This document shows, piece after piece, positions 21,296 through 32,040 of a stretch of DNA of 64,000 nt; positions within the stretch are counted from its first letter, which is position 1, and each line of letters begins with the position of its first letter. Location of the stretch: contig NC_083340.1 of assembly GCF_019175385.1 (NCBI RefSeq), positions 19,418,336 through 19,482,335 on the forward strand, written 5' to 3'. Source of the DNA: Lycium barbarum. Lineage: Eukaryota; Streptophyta; Magnoliopsida; Solanales; Solanaceae. The notes under the pieces are model-generated. The model had not been told where the DNA came from and ran no database searches. It saw nothing but the letters and a program-made list of their open reading frames with translations. The translations under genes were made by a program, and so were the position numbers.

Positions 21296-24068
21296 TGTTG
21301 ACACCCAATTTTGTCCCTCCTTTATTTCAATTTATTTACTCGGGCTTCTAAATTTTTTTATTTTCACTATTTTACTTTTTTATTGCTACTACTATTAATA
21401 TCGCTACTTTTATTTTTAACATTACGAGCATTACTTTATCACAAATTCTAAATGGTTCGTCATCGTTTCATTTTAGGATTCGTACTCGTTAAATTAATTT
21501 TTACTTTATACACACCAATTACTATGTGTCTTCACCTAGTATATTTTGTACTAGTTATTAAGTTAAAAGACCAAGAATAATTAAATAGAGGAGGAAGGAT
21601 CAACAATTTTCAGCCAAATTATTAGCCCATATTCTAATTAATTCAACCAGTCCATTATCCACAATACCCAACCAGCCCACACTTTAATTTATTAGACCAG
21701 CCCATATCCTAACAGATCAGCCCACTACCATTTCAATTCAGTCTAGCCCAATTAATTCCCCCGACCCGCTTACCCGACCGGCCCAACCCATTTCCCCTTC
21801 ACTTATTTATTCTCTTCACTCTAACCCTAATCCCTTTTTCTCTTCATCACCGCCGCACACCCCTAACCCTTTCTCTTTCCCGCTTCTCTTCCTCTCTCCT
21901 CCTTCGTCTCTTTCTCTCACGCTCCCTTCCACTTCCCTCTGTCCCCCACGCCTCTGTCTCCTCCATCACTCTCAGTCCCCCCGATCGTCTCTCTCATATG
22001 ATACTCTCTCTCCTCACTCTATAAATGAAGAAAAATTATTCAGTTGAAAAGGGGGAATTTTTCAGATTTTTGAGGGATTTTTCTTGAGCAAAAAAAAAAC
22101 CGAATCAACTTTAGATAAACAGATCGGAAAAACGCCGGAAAATCCCCTGAAAAACAACAATCGGGGGATCACCGAATACTTTACGACATTTCACATTTTC
22201 TATCTCTCCACTGCTTTAAGACTTAGCTTGTTCTAATTCCATTCTGTTTCGGGGGAGATTCAACACTGATCGGACATGAATTGGTGACACATGAGTATTT
22301 TCTAAATGTCTTGAGTTCTCTTTCATTTTCAAAAATCGGGTCTTGCACTTTTGTTTCAAATCAGAGAATACTCTCTGTTATGAAATTTGTGTCGAAAAGT
22401 TAAGTTTTCGTGATTCAATCAACTTTCATCGTTGTTCGGCAAAAATTACTTTAATTGCGACAAAAATACTTTAATTTTAACTCGAGTTTCGAATCTGTCA
22501 AGACGTGAGTAGATTCGAGACGTCGACGCCTAGTTCACTGTACCCGAAAAAGGGACTTGAATCAAATCAGAAATCGTGTAAGGTGTCCGTGAGAAAAATG
22601 TTTCTTTGATTCTACTCTTGTAGTATGATATAAGGAAATTGATGTGTGCTATGTTTCGGTATACGAATATCGGCTTTGAATTTGTTTGTTTTCTTCGGGT
22701 GACTTGATATTATGGCGAATGTAGTGTTTTGAATTTGTTTGGCATAAGTTCTTTAACTTTCTTTTTTATCCTCCATAATGACTTTAATTGGGTTTTTCTT
22801 CTAATCCTTTTCATTCTCTCTCTTGCATGAACTGGGAATTTCGAATCTCAAACATCCTCGAGTTGCTTCGACAATCTTGCTGCCACATTAATGAGACAAT
22901 GCTGCGTATCACTGCTGTTCCTTTAAGACCAATCGCCATGACAGCTTAGGCAAACAGTTGACGTTTTAAGGCCAAGCTTACTACTTGCCATCAGCTGCTG
23001 TTATGCCTCTGTTTCCCTCCATAGTCGAGCTAAACAGGAAACATTATAGCTCGGCAGAACGTCCTATGGATTTGTCCCGTTGGTTGATTCGTTTGCTCTA
23101 TTTGCTTGTGTGATACTTGTTGAACAAAAGACTAGTACTTGGTTTTATTTAGTCATGCTAAATTCCGTCTATAGCTAGTGATTAAAGGAGTAATTTTAGC
23201 ACATATAGCATTACACGTCCTTGAGGGCAATAGCTATAATAATTTTCTTTCTCACATAGAATATGACTTGAGTTTAAAGACTAAAACCAATAACTCAACG
23301 TCCTTTCTCTCATTTCCAGATTCAAATGGCCTTTTCATCATATTTAAGAATATAAGTCTAGGCATTTCTACACCACCATATTCATATAATATCATTTTTT
23401 ATCTAAAGATCATATTGTCAAATCATCTTTTAAAAGGCTATTATTCATAGGCAAATTATCCTATTTTCTACAAGTCCTATTTTTGAATAACATTACTATA
23501 TTTTTCATTTAAGGCCTTAGCAATATCTTTAAGTCTCATTAAACATTTAGAATCTTTTTTACGCAAAATATTATACTTTTCTACAAGTATTATTTTAAAT
23601 AACACTATTATACTTTCGTTTAAAACCTTAACAACATTTATGAGTCGTGTCTTCAAAATAGCATTAGAAGTACTCTTTTATACAAATTATTGTTTTTCTA
23701 CAAGTCCTATTTTGAACAACATTCTTACATGGCTATTTACAACTTTAGTCATATTTACAAAGCTATTTTCTTTCCTATAATACTATATTTACACTTAGCC
23801 TAATTAATTGTAAGTCCGGTCGGTTAACCATTGTTAATGGGTCTTATAGGATGCCTAATACCTTCCCTATAGACTAGTTGAACCCTTACTTAGAATCTTA
23901 AGTTTCGCAGACCTTAAATAGAGCTAACTTTAGAAAATAACTTTAATAAACTTTAGGTGTCCTAATTCACCATAAATAATTAGGTGGCGACTCCTTAACA
24001 TAAACAAAAAAAAGGAATCACCAATATGTTGTACTTCTAATTTAACCCGGTTAAAATGGGATATGACA
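21296..24068 (+). mobile_element. 3' LTR of the Tat/Ogre-type element
   Basis: 2773 bases, TGTTGACACC to GGGATATGACA, near-identical to the 5' LTR. It keeps a 49-base block at 21549-21597 (tactagttattaag...) that the 5' LTR lacks. It is followed by AAAGG and then copia sequence. Confidence 0.9.
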
Positions 24069-24191
24069 AAAGGTAATTATGACAATTATGAAAAGGCATG
24101 TAAATGGAAGAAGGTTTTGAGACGGGTAATAAAGGTAAGATTGAGACCATCGAGAAAAGGAAAATTCAATAAGTTACCAGAAAATTTGCAG
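24069..24191 (-). other. SIRE-type element: spacer between pol and env-like frame, part 2
   Basis: Non-coding stretch after the pol stop codon (24192), continuing at 14783 once the Tat-type element is removed. Together the spacer is about 290 bases. Confidence 0.5.
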
Positions 24192-24987
24192 CTATATAGG
24201 TTTATCAATAATTCCTAACGATTCTCTAAGCATGCAAAATCTTTCCTCTAGTAAGGCTTTAGTGAATATATCAGCAAATTGATTTTTAGTGGAAATAAAT
24301 TGTAATTCAATAGTTCCTCTAAGAACATGATCTTTAATAAAATGATGTTTAATAGCTATATGCTTTGCTTTAGAATGATGCACATGATTTTTAGACAAAC
24401 ATATAGCACTCGAATTATCACAGAAAATTTTAACAGGTTTAAATAGCTGATCATAATCACTTAATTGATGGACCATCCATAATAGTTGAGCAGAGCATTT
24501 CCCAATAGCAATATATTCAGCTTCGGTGGTGGAAAAAGATACACATCCTTGTTTTATGCTATTTTGGGAAATTAATGATTTTCTAAGTAGTTGACAGGAA
24601 CGACTTGTGCTCTTTCAATTATCTTTGTCACCTGCAAAATCAGCATCAGAGAATCCTTCTAATTTGAAGGGATTAGTTTTGGGATACCATAATCTATAGG
24701 AAATTGTTCCAAGTAAATATCTAATTATTCATTTTACATCACTAAGATGCGATTCTTTAGGAGCTGACTGAAAGCAAGCACATCCGATCGACTAGCAATG
24801 AGATACAGTAAAGAACCAATCATCCCAATATATATTTAGTTTCATCAACAGCTTTACCTGTATCATCTTTGTCAACGGAACATGTGGGGCTCATAGGAGT
24901 TTTCATTGCTTTGGCATCAGTTAGTCCAAACTTGTGAATGAGTTATTTTGTATACTTACTTTGACAAATGGATATTCCTTTGTCAGA
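24192..24987 (-). pseudogene. SIRE-type element: end of reverse transcriptase and RNase H
   Basis: From 24476 an open frame reads VHQLSDYDQLFKPVKIFCDN, SSAICLSKNHVHHSKAKHI and FADIFTKALLEERFCMLRE to the stop at 24192, the C-terminus of a Ty1/copia RNase H. Upstream (24477-24560) the hallmark STTEAEYIA with GKCSAQLLW can be read in a neighbouring frame. The stretch 24600-24987 holds interrupted pieces of the connection domain, with stops and frame changes. In the intact element this protein copies the RNA template and removes it. Confidence 0.8.
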
Positions 24988-25200
24988 TTAATGAATTTGA
25001 AGTCCCAAGAAAAAAGTTAGTTCGCCCATCATGCTCATTTCAAACTCACTTTGCATAAGATCAGATAATTCTTTACACAAAGAAGGGTTAGAACTTCCAA
25101 CAATAATATCATCTACATAAATTTGTATAATAAGATGTCCAGAGAAAGCTCTTTTGATGAAAAGAGTGATATCGTCCAAATCCACTCCACAAAGATAAAG
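24988..25200 (-). pseudogene. SIRE-type element: reverse transcriptase core
   Basis: The minus strand encodes DDITLFIKRAFSGHLIIQIY followed by VDDIIVGSSNPSLCKELSDL and ELTFFLGLQIH, ending at a stop at 24988. The YVDD catalytic motif is intact. The upstream part of the domain is missing because Athila-type LTR sequence begins at 25201. The spelling of NPSLC...FFLGLQ is characteristic of SIRE polymerases. Confidence 0.85.
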
Positions 25201-26326
25201 TGTACACGGTCGTATGAAATATAATTTACCCAACTATGAGTCGGGGTCGATCCCACAGGGAACAATATGCTAGGCGATTTAAACAAGTAAGGAATTATCA
25301 CTTTCTATGCTGAGCCAAACACTTGATAATAATATTTGGTTTTTGATTTAAATTATAACTAATGCAAAAATATAAACTAACCTACAAAGCGAGTAAAATG
25401 ATCAATGACCACAAGTTTGGATAGAAAGGAAATTACTCAAATAACGATCCAATGTATTTCACGATTTTACAACTAAGAACGGGTTTATGTTAATAGATAC
25501 TGATTTCTAAAATCTCATTGAAAGTCTTCCAACCAAATCGATGAATTTCACTCTAAGCTTTTCCAAGCCTTAGAGTGTGATATTAGGCACAATCAATTTA
25601 GCCTCAAGTAACTATCCTCTTCCGAGCTCAAGTTATTAGATGAGTTTAATGATCCAAATTCTTGCTATTAACTCTTTTCCTAACCTCTACTTTCTTTTCC
25701 AAGCAAAGTATGGGTATTTAGGCACAAATAATGTTGTACACCATTAAAGGACATTAAAGCTTGAGGAGTTAATAGAGAAACAATAAACTCACTTCATTGC
25801 AAATAAAAATCATTCAATGCATAAGCATAACAAGAGTTTCATCCAACACTTGATAATGAATAATATCATAAACAAGATTCAAGTGAAAGAAGAAAATACT
25901 ACACACTTAAATATTCAATATAAAACAAGGAATTGAAGATAGGTTTAAGAAATATCTCATTAAGGTGCTCCAATCTTCTCCTCCAATGGTGTAGATGAAA
26001 CCCTAGCCTCCAAGATTGTATGAAAATGTCCAAAGATAATGATATTTTCTCCCAAGTCATCCTCTTATAGCTCCCAATATTCCCACATTAAAATATGACC
26101 AAAACAGCCCATGTTTTCAAATTTGCAAATCTGTCCCATTTTTGCAAAATTATCCCATTTGCCCTCTTTTTGACTTAATTTTCCCTTGGTTTCTTCCGAT
26201 CACTTCTAAATCATATAAAACCTGTAAAATAGATGTAAACGATATTAAATGCACTATTTTTTCAATCAAACATTGCAAAAATCTAAGCTTAAAGAAGAAA
26301 TAAGTTGGCAAAATACCAACTTATCA
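25201..26326 (-). mobile_element. Athila-type gypsy LTR (3' LTR)
   Basis: On the minus strand it starts TGATAAGTTGGTATTTTGCC at 26326, directly after a purine tract, and ends ACCGTGTACA at 25201. It contains the phrase tgtgggatcgaccccgactc (near 25245), common in this LTR group. The length is 1126 bases. It abuts the copia RT at 25200. A clear target duplication was not found, because the other end of the element is lost. Confidence 0.65.
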
Positions 26327-27075
26327 AGCCCCCAAACTTAAACTATTGCTTGTCCTCAAGCAAATCAAATCATACAATTTCCTTCAAAGGACTCCATTCA
26401 AAAGTGCACCAACATCACACCAAGTCAAAAAATCTACTTTAAACACAAACACATGACTTTGATTGGTACCACCAATTAATCCAAACTATATGAATCACCA
26501 GCTTCTTCTCAAAAACTTCATTTTCATTTTAAGTGTTCAAACACCAAGTTAATCATAGTAATCAAGTCATGACACTAAAGCTTCAAAATTTGCCTCATTA
26601 TCACAAAACAAGTTTCTCTTGTTCATTCTTCTCAATTGGAAAATGAAACAAATTCACAACTCAAATTCTCATGTGCCCTCACAATCAAAAGAGAAACCCA
26701 ACTCGCAAAATGCAATTTAAAACACAAATGAGATATCAAATGACACTAATTAACTCTCTCTCTCTCACACAAAGATGTTCAAATGCACACAACTAGTACC
26801 ATAGGCTTGCCTTTCATGTGTTTCTCCACTAATGTAGACACACTTGGTTCAAAATCAATTAGGACTTAAAGGGTTCTAATGTAGGCTTTTGGTTAAGGTA
26901 GGACACAATTTGGGTAAGAGTAACTCAAAACCTCCCTAAGCGCTACAAATTTCAACAATCAAAGCACACATCCTTTAAAACTTTTCCACCCTTTTCTTCA
27001 TCTTTTCATTTCACCAACTAGTCTTCCCTTTATTCGAAACTTTTATTCTTCCTTTCCTTTTTTTCTTCTTTTGTT
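26327..27075 (-). mobile_element. Athila-type element: polypurine tract and 3' internal remnant
   Basis: The minus strand shows GACAAGCAATAGTTTAAGTT followed by TGGGGGCT just before the LTR. This is the GAGGACAAGC...AAGTTTGGGGG signature at the 3' end of Athila-type internal regions. The rest (26400-27075) is non-coding, purine-rich on the minus strand near 27040, and ends where a plus-strand gypsy fragment begins. Confidence 0.6.
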
Positions 27076-27925
27076 CGTAGGTTTATTTCCTATCTCAAGG
27101 CAAGGAAGATGATTGCCAAGGGTTGTATATATCATTTAGTCCGAGGCCAGGACACGGAAGCAAAGCCCCCGACTCTTCAATCTGTTCCAATAGTGAATGA
27201 GTTGCAGATGTATTTTCGAACGAGCTTCCAAGCCTTCCACCAGAATGGGAAATTGATTTTGCCATTGATGTGTTACCGGATACCAAGCTAATATCTATTC
27301 CCCCTTACAGAATGACACCTGCAGAATTAAGAGAGTTGAAGGAACAATTAAAGGATTTGCTTGCAAAAGGCTTTATCAGGCATAGTTCATCACCGCTGGG
27401 AGTACTTGTGTTGTTTGTAAGAAAGAAAGATAGATCTTTACTGATGTGTATTGATTATAGGCAGCCGAATAAGGTGACTAAAGAACAAGTATCCACTACC
27501 AATACTTGATAATTTATTTGATCAATTACAGGGTGCCAAATGATTTTCAATGATAAACTTAAGATCCAGGTATCATTAGGTGAGAGTCAGACAGAGACAT
27601 TTCGAAGATGGCCTTCAAAACTAGATATGGTCATTTCGAGTTTCGGGTAATGTCGTTCGGATTGACTAATGCACCGGCAGTATTCATGGACTTAATGAAC
27701 AGTGTATTCAGGCCTTTCTTAGATTTTTTGTTATTGTGTTTATTGATGATATTCTGGTATACTCACAATCAGACGCAGAGCATACAAATCATTTACGTGC
27801 TATCCTTAGAGTTCTTCAAGATCAGAAGTTATATGCAAAATTCTGAAAATGTGAGTTCTGGTTGAATTCTGTGACATTTCTGGGGTACATTATTTCCGCT
27901 GATAGTATTCGGGTGGATACCCAGA
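27076..27925 (+). pseudogene. gypsy (Tekay-like) reverse transcriptase fragment D
   Basis: Pieces in several frames read MIAKGCIYHLVRGQDTEAKP, LPDTKLISIPPYRMTPAELR, ELKEQLKDLLAKGFIRHSSS, and later [20 protein letters not shown], ending near [12 protein letters not shown]. These are the region from the gag-pol linker through the palm of a chromovirus reverse transcriptase. The YVDD-equivalent (FIDDILVYS) is frame-shifted near 27745. No LTR of its own is attached. At 27926 the sequence changes to minus-strand copia gag, so both ends are breaks. Confidence 0.75.
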
Positions 27926-28008
27926 ACATTTGGAATAGGCTTAGGTCCTTTCTTTATCACGATCCATGCCTGATAGTCTGTTGATTACACAAAGATCTTG
28001 AACCTTTA
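27926..28008 (-). pseudogene. SIRE-type element: gag, second piece
   Basis: Minus-strand reading from 28008: the codons for RFKIF, a stop, then [18 protein letters not shown], the well-conserved SIRE Gag segment that follows the HWKER motif. It connects in frame with 29807-29925 when the solo LTR and one copy of its target site are removed. Confidence 0.7.
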
Positions 28009-29806
28009 TGTTACACATAAATTTTCGCATTGTTGTAAGCAAACTAACGTGAGTCTAGAGAGGATTTGATACCTTTATAAGGTGAAGGAATACTTTTAAT
28101 AAGTGTTAGACAAGTATTTAAAGGTTTCAGGATCAAGCGAATCGAAGAAATTGGATTTGTTGAAAATTTGGAAATACTTGGCAGAATTGTGAACATGATT
28201 TTTGGTCCAACTTCAAAGAGGCATACCTCCAAGAATATGAGGAGTTACGGAATCCATAACCTATGTAAATTGAAGTTCAGCGAATCTTCTTTCCAATGCA
28301 ACTGACAAATTGTATTTCTGTGAAGTAGGGGATAAAGTACGGCCCGTATAAAAATGTACAGGACGTACATTTTGGTTGTACTTAAAATTTCCAGAAAGTT
28401 GAAAAGTTTGAAAAAAATTTACCTCATAAGTACAAGATTAACAGTAACCCATACTTTGCTCGAAACTTCCAGAATTAAAAGTTGGTGGAATTGTTTTCTA
28501 AGCCTATAAATAGCGGCTCCACGACCTAGGCTTCATTTTTTCACCCAAATTAAATCCCTAAAGTCTCTCTAAGCTCCTTCTAACATCCAGAAACATCCCA
28601 AATCAAATCAAGAAAGGATCAAACTCCTAAATCCTCAACTAGTTCATAAAAAGGTGCTTGTTCTTACTTCAACTTGGATTTGTGGTGAACTTGGCCTTGA
28701 GACCAGTTGTGTGAGTTGAAGTTCTTCGAATACAAGGTATGTTCTTAATCTTATTGCTTACGTTGAGGTGAATTGGAGGCCTAGTAAATCTTAAAGTTAA
28801 GGGAATGGTGATAGAGAAGTCATAAGGTATTAAGTTGAAGTTGATGACTATGGGTTGATTTTTAAAGAGAATTGTGGATTGATTTAAGTTTAATTTGAAT
28901 ATAATCTCTTGGCTATGGTATTGTGTATGTTGTTGTTGTTATGTTTGGGCGTTGTTTTGAGATTTGGAGCAAGTAAGTGGTATAGGGGAAATGCTGCCCG
29001 AATTTCGTTAGCTCATTTATTAGTCTAGTTTGACCTTATAAGTGTTTCAAAGATTAACCCTAGTGCGAATCATCTTGAATGTAGATTTACGAGCTCGGGA
29101 GGATAGGCTTTGAGTAGTTTAGGAGATGACGCGGTATGTTAAAGCTGTCCCCTTTCTTTCTTATGGCATGATCATATTGATACGAACCTACACAAATGTC
29201 TTTCATAATGACCCTAGTCCTAGAAATACTAGAAGCTTATGGTTCTTGATGTCTCATGTTACTTTCCATATTTTTATTATGTTATTATTCATGCCTTACA
29301 TACTCGGTACATTATTCGTACTGACGTCCTTTTGCTTATGGACGCTGCGTTCATGCCTGTAGGTAGGCAGGGAGACGGATCGGATCCTTAGGTGCTTCAT
29401 CAGCGACTTCTCAGGAGCGCTCCATTTGCTTTGGAGCTATAGTTTAGTGGTATTATTCTTTTGTGTACCTATTTTGGGCACGACGGGGTCCTGTCCCGTC
29501 TTTATGATTTCATGCACTCTATGTAGAGGCTCGTAGACAGATTTATATAGTTAGATGTTCTATAACCTCATCGGTTCATATTTTTATGTATCGTTTTGGC
29601 CAGCCTTGTCGGCTTGTGCATATGGGCATAGTTGAGGATGATTATATAGATGTTCCCTTATCTTTTGGGACTCATGCTCTTAAAAATTATGATAGTTATG
29701 AGTTATCTTTGTGGTCCACCTAGATATGATTATGAGATGTATGAGAAGAGGTGCTTGGGAGGTTAGCTCCGGGTGCCCGTCATGGCCCTCTGGTCGGGTT
29801 GTGACA
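28009..29806 (+). mobile_element. solo gypsy LTR (type C) in the SIRE gag
   Basis: It starts TGTTACACATAAATTTTCGC and ends GGTCGGGTTGTGACA. The flanks are CTTTA (28004-28008) and CTTTC (29807-29811), a duplication with one mismatch. Ordered landmarks are shared with 11554-13945. It is 600 bases shorter and has fewer TACGG/CCGTA palindromes. No internal region is attached, so it is a solo LTR. Frames such as 29126-29362 are accidental. Confidence 0.8.
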
Positions 29807-29925
29807 CTTTCCTTCCAGTGAAAATAGTGTTCACCATTGAAGTATGGTGGTCTTTTTATGGAGTGCCCATTTTGTAAGATTGCTCAAGGAATTTGATATC
29901 CAGCCATTTGATTTTTTCTCACTTG
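29807..29925 (-). pseudogene. SIRE-type element: gag N-terminus
   Basis: From an ATG near 29925 the minus strand reads MAGYQIP, a stop, then a second piece with KRPPYFNGEHYFHWKE. These are the opening residues and the conserved PPYFNG..HWK motif of SIRE Gag. The protein would coat the element RNA. The frame is cut by the solo LTR at 29806. Start and order agree with the 5' LTR lying upstream at 29945-30949. Confidence 0.75.
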
Positions 29926-29944
29926 TGATTAAGTAACTTTTTCG
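29926..29944 (-). other. junction of SIRE 5' LTR and gag; primer site lost
   Basis: Between the last recognisable LTR bases (gttacttaatcac on the minus strand) and the gag ATG only about 20 bases remain. The last 25 or so LTR bases and a tRNA-Met primer site (tggtatcagagc) expected here are absent. A small deletion is the simplest reading. Confidence 0.45.
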
Positions 29945-30949
29945 CTCAGACAGTCGACTATATGACCAAACTAGTCGACTATAAAGTAATGCAGGAATTA
30001 AAGTACAGAAACTAAATGAAACTAGATGTTTTACACTGGTTCAGATTCAATGCGAATCCTTATCCAGTCCCCTTGGGTTTCAAAGGTGTTCTCTGCAGCT
30101 CTTTTGTAAATGGTTTGGTACAATGATTCTTTGAATAGAGCTCCTACGTCTACACTGAAAACACTCGTAGTCTTTTGGTACAATGCCTCACAAACTATAA
30201 TATATCTTTCCTTTCTTTTTTATTTACACTATATCACTTAGGAATACAATTTTTATGAAATGTAAAGCAGAGAACTTGAGAGAATGAGACAAAGGTATAT
30301 CTTTCTTCGTCTCCAGAGTCTTGTATTTATATTCTTCAATTTATGTATTTGTTAGACTTTTTTCAACAGAGATGTCAACCCAAGAGAATTGACCCTTGTA
30401 AATTAGGAATATTGTGGATCCTAATTTCCAAGAATAAAACAAGAGCTTATTCAATGATGTACTGCTTCTTTCCTTCTGCGGTATTGGCCTTATTTGAATC
30501 ATACTTGTTTCCTTGTAGATGCTGATAGCTATTCAAGGTTGTACGACTTCTTTCCTTGTGTAGTATTGACCTTGTTTGAAGGGTACTTGGTTCCTTGTAT
30601 ATGCTGATCTGATTCAATCTTGGAATCTTCATGATTTGCACTGATTGATCTCTTGACTGATTTCCTCTCCTTTGAGATAACGTAAGTTTTTACAATCTTA
30701 CTTGATTGAAATCTTGGCATGATCTGATCCTTGTTCCAAAAATAAGCATGGAAATATTTTCTTTGCACTTCATGGCTATTTCCCTTTGCAGCCAACTGAG
30801 CTTTATTTGGGCTTCTTTTCTTTGCATCAGACTAAACTTCACTTGTCAATTGGGCTTTGTATGTCCAATGGTCTTGGTGGACCTTTGAGTTCCTTTGAGT
30901 ATAGTACCTATAAAAATAGTTTGTCATCATTAAAATCAGAGCACTATTA
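29945..30949 (-). mobile_element. 5' LTR of the SIRE-type element
   Basis: It aligns with 8097-9111 in order. On the minus strand its first bases are TAATAGTGCTCTGATTTTAA where the partner has TGTTAGTGC, so the TG start has mutated. It is followed on the plus strand by the target copy GAGAT. Frames at 30343-30888 are the same chance frames as in the partner LTR. Confidence 0.85.
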
Positions 30950-31188
30950 GAGATATAGCCACTATGAGTTTCTAGTGATGTCTTTTAGGCTTACCAATGC
31001 CCCGACTACATTTATGACTTTGATGAATGACATCTTTTGGAAATTCCTTGATTTCTTCGTGATTGCGTTTATTGATGATAAATTGGTTATTCCAAGAGTA
31101 GGAAGGAGCATGAGAGCCATCTTCGTTCTGTTCTTGGGTTGTTAAAGAAGCACAGCCTGTTTGCTAAATTTTCTAATGTGACTTCGGG
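30950..31188 (+). pseudogene. element A: reverse transcriptase, C-terminal half
   Basis: It resumes after the GAGAT copy with [20 protein letters not shown], then [20 protein letters not shown] and IDDKLV in the place of the catalytic IDDIL(V/I)YS. Frame changes follow near 31085 and 31180. It is the direct continuation of 7493-8071. Confidence 0.85.
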
Positions 31189-32040
31189 TTGGAGCCTGTG
31201 GCATTCTTGGGCCACGTTATGTCCAAGGGTGGGATTATGGTAGACCCACAGAAGATTGAGGCTATGAGGGGTTGGGCGAGGCCCACTATTATTACTGAGG
31301 TTCGTAGATTTGTTGGTTTGGCAAGCTATTACTATCGCTTTGTAAAAGGTTTTGCTGCTATTGCTTCATCTTTAACCAGATTGAACCAGAAACATATTCC
31401 TTTCCAGTGGTCCGATGATTATAAGGAGAGCTTTCAAAATCTCAAGCTTCTTTTGGCTTCAGCCCCGATCTTAGTATTACCTGTGGAGGGTAAGGATTTC
31501 ATGATCTATTGTGATGCCTCTCGTATGGGTTTGGGTGCTGTGTTGATAGAGGAGGGAAAAGTGATAGCCTATGCTTCCCATCAGTTAAAGGTTCATGAGA
31601 ATAATTACCCTACCCATGATTTGGAGTTATTGGACGTGGTCTTTGCTTTGAAGATTTGAAGGCATTATTTGTACGGTATCCATTGTGAGGTTTTCACCGA
31701 TCACCGTAGTGTTCAACATGTGTTTACCCAAAGAGATCTTAATTCCAAGCAGCGCCGATGGATGGAGCTCGTGAAGGACTATGACATCTCTATTCTTTAT
31801 CATCTCGGGAAGGCTAATGTTGTGGCTGATACCTTGAGTCGTAAGGCAGTGAGTATGGGTAGTTTAGCTCATTTGATTGTTTCCGAGCGTCTGTTGGCCA
31901 TGGGGGTTCAGACTCTGGCCAACAGTTTTGTTCGCCTTGATATTTCATCCCAAGGCAGGATTTTGGCCTATGTAGAGGCGAGGTCATCTTTATTAGATCG
32001 GATCAGGACTCATCAGTTTGAGGATAATTAGTTGAGCAAG
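31189..32040 (+). pseudogene. element A: RNase H domain
   Basis: An open stretch reads [20 protein letters not shown] and [17 protein letters not shown], then [14 protein letters not shown] (first catalytic D), [18 protein letters not shown] (E) and, after an in-frame TGA at 31657 where the family has tryptophan, [17 protein letters not shown] (D) and [14 protein letters not shown] (D). All four catalytic acidic residues are visible. The connection to integrase continues with QFED to a stop at 32029. Confidence 0.85.

Larger units (their letters stand above)
14784..24068 (+). mobile_element. complete non-autonomous Tat/Ogre-type gypsy element
   Basis: Two LTRs (14784-17507, 21296-24068), each beginning TGTTGACACCCAATTTTG, enclose 3788 bases. 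Perfect AAAGG duplications lie at 14779-14783 and 24069-24073. The primer site (tggcgactctgctaggga) and the purine tract before the second LTR are both present. No Gag, protease, polymerase or integrase motif can be read in any frame of the interior. Instead it carries two families of tandem repeats, as known from the 3' non-coding part of Ogre elements. By eye the LTRs differ only at scattered positions plus one 49-base block (present at 21549-21597, absent near 15036), so insertion is recent relative to its surroundings. Movement would need enzymes from an autonomous relative. Confidence 0.9.
8072..30949 (-). mobile_element. SIRE-type Ty1/copia element on the minus strand, heavily nested
   Basis: The two ends are LTR copies (8072-9111 and about 29945-30949) flanked by the perfect five-base duplication GAGAT (8067-8071 and 30950-30954). 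Removing the element with one GAGAT restores the reverse-transcriptase frame of the gypsy host. Minus-strand order is LTR, gag start, reverse transcriptase, RNase H, env-like frame, polypurine tract, LTR, which is the SIRE/Maximus layout. The body is interrupted by at least five later elements, and the middle of gag-pol (late gag, protease, integrase, early RT) is missing. The right-hand LTR now ends TAATAG instead of TGTTAG. Its original length cannot be given because of the missing part. Confidence 0.85.
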
